The notes beneath the pieces were generated by a model. The model was not told where the DNA came from and did not search any database. It saw nothing but the letters and a program-made list of their open reading frames with translations. Source: Rapana venosa (taxonomy: Eukaryota; Mollusca; Gastropoda; Neogastropoda; Muricidae). From it: a stretch of 64,000 bases of DNA. The DNA lies in NCBI GenBank assembly GCA_028751875.1, contig CM054159.1, positions 17,145,051 through 17,209,050 on the forward strand, in the 5' to 3' direction. The position numbers and the translations under genes are program-made. Below, piece by piece: positions 58,951 to 64,000 of the stretch (the stretch's first letter is position 1; every line of letters begins with the position of its first letter).

Positions 58951-59130
58951 CTGATTTTCTTTTTTGTTGGACGTGATGTCACAGCACCTAATGGTGGTGG
59001 AATTCAGTGGCATTTTCTGGTCTTGTATCATCAGTCCCTTGATGATGGATGCGTTGGTCGGCAGTTTTCTCCAGGCTTGTCCGTCCTTGCTTGATCGAGC
59101 TTGATGAGTTGACTTCCATGTGATCCACAC
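58951..59130 (-). other. possible minus-strand exon, function unknown
   Basis: An open minus-strand frame (MWITWKSTHQARSSKDGQAW, then KLPTNASIIKGLMIQDQK, then TTIRCCDITSNKKENQ) ends at 58951 before a donor-like GTACCG after AATCAG, in phase 0. No family is recognised. It could belong with the possible exons at 56297-56900, or be chance. Confidence 0.25.
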
Positions 59131-59249
59131 GATTCACAGCCCCATGTGATCCACACAATGACTAACCAGGTTAGGACCCGTATGTAATAAAGGCTGGGAA
59201 GGAAAAAGCTGAAGGAAATGTCTGGAAATTGTGAGGGGCTGTCAAAGAC

Positions 59250-59560
59250 AACTCCTCCTAACTAACGTCCTAAAGATGCCAGTAGGTGACATAGTCACAC
59301 TACCTCCTAACCAACGTCCCAAAGATGCCAGTAGGTGACACTGTCACACTACCTCCTAACCAACGTCCCAAAGATGCCAGTAGGTGACAAAGTCACGCTT
59401 CCTCCTAACCAACGTCCTAAAGATGCCAGTAGGTGACAAAATCACGCTTCCTCCTAACCAACGTCCTAAAGATGCCAATAAATGACACAGCCACACTACC
59501 TCCTAACCAACGTCCCAAAGATGAAATCGCTCTACCTCATGACCAATGTCTGAAAGATGG
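59250..59560. repeat. second 49-bp tandem repeat, about six copies
   Basis: The unit contains CCTCCTAACCAACGTCC, then AAAGATGCCAGTAGGTGACA. It is unrelated in sequence to the 49-bp array at 11.4-12.9 kb. The last copies are degenerate. Confidence 0.9.
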
Positions 59561-59985
59561 AAGTTGCACTCCCTCATAACCACTGCCTCAAAAAAATCTG
59601 TCCCAAAGCCTTTGTAGGATATCACTGGCACCGAGATTGCTTTCCTTTGATCCCTTGCACTAACTTGTTTGTCCCTAGTTTAAATCTAATTGTTGACTAA
59701 GTTTAAATCTAAATTTTTAGACTAGTTTTTATATACTAGTTTTATTGCATCTAATTTTATGGCCATTTCTAACTCTATTTCCTAATCTATCATTTTTGAC
59801 TGTTTTCTATTGTCTATTGTCTAATTTTATTCTATCTTTTAGCACGGATCAGGGATGCAATCAGGAATTTGGTGTCCAGTGATAAAGGCAACTGACAGGT
59901 TAGTAGTCCAACGGCAAGACCCACTCTTGCAAATCCATCTATTCACCTGCGCTCTAGCTACTCGCAGGATCGGGAGGCATGTCAA
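59561..59985. other. non-coding stretch between arrays
   Basis: 59670-59830 has loosely repeated CTAATTTTT and TCTAAT phrases. Nothing else. Confidence 0.45.
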
Positions 59986-59989
59986 CAAG

Positions 59990-62810
59990 TCTTTGTGAAC
60001 ACCGAGAACTTTTGGGACACCAGAATATCCCCATTCTGAAAACTAATGTCGATGACTTTGCTGAGAATCTTGGGATAGCAGAATATATCCCCATTCTGAA
60101 AGTTAACATGACTATGCTGGGACTTTGGGAATAGCAGAATATCCCCATTCTGAAAACTAAGGTCAACTAAACTGAGAACTTTGGGGATAGCAGAATATCC
60201 CCATTCTGAAAACTTACGTCGAATACTCTGGGGATAGCAGAATATCCCCATTCTGAAAACTAAGGTCGACTATACTGAGAACTCTGGGGATAGCAGAATA
60301 TCCCCATTCTGAAAACTAAGGTCAACTAAACTGAGAACTCTGGGGATAGCAGAATATCCCCTTTCTGAACGCTAACATCGATTATACTAAAAACTCTGGG
60401 GATAGCAGAATATCCCCATTCTGAAAGCTAACGTCGACTATGCCGAGACTTTGGGGATAGCAGAATATCCCCATTCTGAAAACTAAAATAGACTTAACTG
60501 AAATTTCTGGGGATAGCAGAATATCCCCATTCTGAAAACTAACGTCGACTATCCTGAGACTTTGGGGATAGCAGAATATCCCCATTCTGAAAACTAAGGT
60601 CGAATATACTAAGAACTCTGGGGATAGCAGAATATCCCCATTCTGAAAACTAAGATCGAATATACTAAGAACTCTGGGGATAGCAGAATATCCCCATTCT
60701 GAAAACTAACGTCCAATATACTAAGAACTCTGGGGATAGCAGAATATCCCCATTCTGAAAACTAACGTCGACTATGCTGAGACTTTGGGGATAGCAGAAT
60801 ATCCCCATTCTGAAAACTAAGATTGACTAAACTGAAATTTCTGGGGATAGCAGAATATCCCCATTCTGAAAACTAACGTCGACTATCCTGAGACTTTGGG
60901 GATAGCAGAATATCCCCATTCTGAAAACTAAGGTCGAATATACTAAGAACTCTGGGGATAGCAGAATATCCCCATTCTGAAAACTAAGATCGAATATACT
61001 AAGAACTCTGGGGATAGCAAAATATCCCCATTCTGAAAACTAACGTCCAATGTACTAAGAACTCTAAGGATAGCAGAATATCCCCATTCTGTAAACTAAC
61101 GTCGACTATGCCAAGACTTTGGGGATAGCAGAATATCCCCATTCTGAAAACTAAGATTGACTAAACTGAGAACTCTGGGGATAGCAGAATATCCCCATTC
61201 TGAAAACTAACGTCCAATATACTAAGAACTCTGGGGATAGCAGAATATCCCCATTCTGAAAACTAACGTCGACTATGCTGAGACTTTGGGGATAGCAGAA
61301 TATCCCCATTCTGAAAACTAAGGTCGAATATACTAAGAACTCTAGGGATAGCAGAATATCCCCACTCTGAAAACTAACGTCTAATGTACTAAGAACTCTG
61401 GGGATAGCAGAATATCCCCAATCTTAAAACTAACGTCGACTCTACCGAGACTTTGGGGATAGCAGAATATCCCCATTCTGAAAACTAAAGTCAACTAAAC
61501 TGAGATATCTGGGGATAGCAGAATATCCCCATTCTAAAAACTAACGTCGAATGTACTAAGAACTCTGGGGATAGCAGAATATCCCTATTCTGAAAACTAA
61601 GGTCAACTAAACAGAACTCTGGGGATAGCAGAATATCCCCATTCTGAAAACTAAGGTCAAAACTGAGAATTTGGGGGATTGCAGAATATCCCCATTCTGA
61701 AAACTATGGTCAACTACACTGAGAACTCTAGGAATAGCAGAATATCCCCATTCTGTAAACTAAGGTCGAATATACTAAGAACTCTGGGGATAGCAGAATA
61801 TCCCCATTCTGAAAACTAACGTCAACTAAACTGAGAACTCTGGGGATAGCAGAATATCCCCATTCTGAAAACTAATGTCGATGACTTTGCTGAGAATCTT
61901 GGGATAGCAGAATATATCCCCATTCTGAGAATTCTCAGAATATCCCCATTCTGAAAACTATGGTCAACTACACTGAGAACTCTAGGAATAGCAGAATATC
62001 CCCATTCTGAAAACTAAGGTCGAATATACTAAGAACTCTGGGGATAGCAGAATATCCCCATTCTGAAAACTAACGTCGACTAAACTGAGAATTCTGGGGA
62101 TAGCAGAATATCTCCTTTCTGAACGCTAACATCGATTATACTAAAAACTCTGGGGATAGCAGAATATCCCCATTCTGAAAGCTAACGTCGACTATGCTGA
62201 GACTTTGGGGATAGCAGAATATCCCCATTCTGAAAACTAAGATTGACTAAACTGAAATTTCTGGGGATAGCAGAATATCCCAATTTTGAAAACTAAGATC
62301 GACTAAACTGAGAACTCTGGGGATAGCAGGATATCCCCATTCTGAAAACTAACGTCGACTATGCTGAGACTTTGGGGATAGCAGAATATCCCCATTCTGA
62401 AAACTAAGATCGACTAGACTGAGAACTCTGGGGATAGCAGAATATCCCTATTCTGAAAGCTAACATGGACTATGCTGAGACTTTGGGGATAGCAGAAAAT
62501 CCCCATTTTGAAAACTAAGGTCGACTAAACTGAGAACTCTGGGGATAGCACAATATCCCCGTTCTAAAAACTAAGGTCCGATATACCAAGAACGGTGGGG
62601 ATAGCAGAATATCCCCATCTGAAAATCTAAGGTAGACTATACCAAGAATTCTGGGGATAGCAGAATATCCCCATTCAAAAAACCAAGGTCGACTATACTG
62701 AGACTCTGGGGATAGCAGAATACACCCATTCTAATAACTAAGATCCAATATACAAAGAACTTTGGGGATAGCACAATATCCCCATTCTGAAAACTACAGT
62801 CGGATATCTT
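59990..62810. repeat. 55-57-bp satellite, about 49 copies, hairpin in each monomer
   Basis: The unit contains TGGGGATA, a six-base spacer GCAGAA, then TATCCCCA, a perfect 8-bp inverted repeat. It is followed by TTCTGAAAACTAA and a variable GTCGACTATACTGAGA-type segment. Internal duplications are visible: a block at 60541 recurs at 60874 (333 bp, six units), variants at 60041 recur at 61870, and 60361 recurs at 62115. Minus-strand frames (FQNGDILLSP, FRMGIFCYPQ) are repeat translations. Confidence 0.95.
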
Positions 62811-63492
<682 letters not shown>

Positions 63493-63562
63493 ATGTGAGC
63501 ATGCAAGAGTGCATGTGGGCACACACGCGGAACATCTCACGCACACATAAAAACCGTTTCAA

Positions 63563-64000
63563 CGGACGTTATAGCCAAGTGGTTAAGAATGTTGGACTTC
63601 AATCCCCATGGGTCCATGAAGTCGTGGGTTCGAATCCCGGTAGCATCTGGTGAATTAAGGGTGGGGATTTTTATGATGTCTCAGATCAACTTCCAAATGC
63701 AGCAGACCTGCCAGTGCCTTAATTCCCTTCGCGCATATACACACACACATGCAGAAGATCATATAGATGCACGTTGAAGAATTCATGTCAGCATTCGGTG
63801 GGTTCCGGAAACACAAACATACCCAGCACATACAGCCCCGAAGTCGGAATGGGGCTACCTTCATGGAGGGCAAAAACAGTCCCATACCCAAAATCTCACC
63901 AACGGTTGAACCATGGGGCTCTCGCTCATGAACAGGGATAAAAACGTTCCACATTTGGAAAAGAAGACCCTTGTGTACTTGTAGAAGTGGAAGACAAAAT
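63563..64000 (+). mobile_element. tRNA-Leu-like SINE, runs to the window edge
   Basis: The head at 63563-63650 has A box TAGCCAAGTGGTTAAGAAT, a Leu-like anticodon region (ACTTCAATC) with a long variable arm, and B box GGGTTCGAATCCC. The acceptor stem pairs poorly, so it is a SINE head and not a tRNA gene. GGTGAATTAAGGGTGGGGAT, GATGTCTCAGAT and AGTGCCTTAATTCCCTTC then match the copy at 31695-31912. The 3' part (CCCCGAAGTCGGAATGGGGC) resembles 3490-3560. Confidence 0.85.

Noticed and set aside
60382..60585. Minus-strand frames with FQNGDILLSP repeats as a repeat protein
   Set aside because: Monomers of 55-57 bp shift the frame between units and stops appear in most stretches.
59990..62810. CRISPR-like or regulatory hairpin array of prokaryotic type
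   Set aside because: The variable part between palindromes is a diverged copy of one sequence, not unrelated spacers; the DNA is animal.
63563..63650. Possible tRNA-Leu gene
   Set aside because: The A and B boxes are good, but the acceptor stem is mispaired and the sequence continues into a SINE body shared with 31695-31912.

Overview
This window is animal nuclear DNA, most likely from a mollusc and probably a marine gastropod. That call is inference. It rests on the absence of bacterial-type dense coding, on GT-AG split exons, on a Golgi carbohydrate sulfotransferase gene of metazoan type, on tRNA-derived SINEs with a domain resembling the conserved central (Meta-type) SINE domains of lophotrochozoans, on CR1-like LINE remnants, and on very abundant (TG)n, (TC)n and (ATT)n microsatellites. 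Most long open frames here are read-throughs of simple repeats and satellites and are not genes.

Layout. 1-11.4 kb: mostly unrecognised intergenic or intronic sequence with a candidate inverted-terminal-repeat element (639-1571), several SINEs, an expanded pentanucleotide SINE tail and a possible 3'-UTR end near 6.26 kb. 11.4-12.9 kb: a 49-bp satellite. 14.6-21.3 kb: SINE-dense DNA with a tandemly repeated composite unit and long (TG)n tracts. 22.1-24.4 kb: a decayed minus-strand CR1-like LINE. 24.6-27 kb: trinucleotide and tetranucleotide arrays and a 32-bp array. 27.3-32.1 kb: the only recognisable protein gene, a minus-strand sulfotransferase with a single-pass membrane anchor exon, a large catalytic exon carrying one frame break, and a set of degenerate duplications of its 3' end. 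32.5-38.7 kb: SINEs and two more non-LTR retrotransposon remnants, one with an ORF1 coiled coil and RNase H, one with an SGNH esterase-type ORF1. 40.7-50.65 kb: a roughly 10-kb satellite. 51-54 kb: CA-rich minisatellites. 54.6-63 kb: a 15-bp minisatellite, a young SINE, possible minus-strand exons with cysteine and histidine clusters, and three different satellites in succession (77 bp, 49 bp, about 56 bp). 63-64 kb: (TG)n, (GA)n and a SINE.

The most notable structures are a SINE family whose 5' end joins a tRNA-like head to a 5S rRNA internal promoter, with perfect target-site duplications on several copies; a satellite whose roughly 650-bp monomer is itself an old dimer and is further organised in three-monomer higher-order repeats; and two unrelated satellites in which every monomer carries a short perfect inverted repeat. 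The LINE and one SINE family share the same 3' tail, which suggests that the LINE mobilised the SINE.
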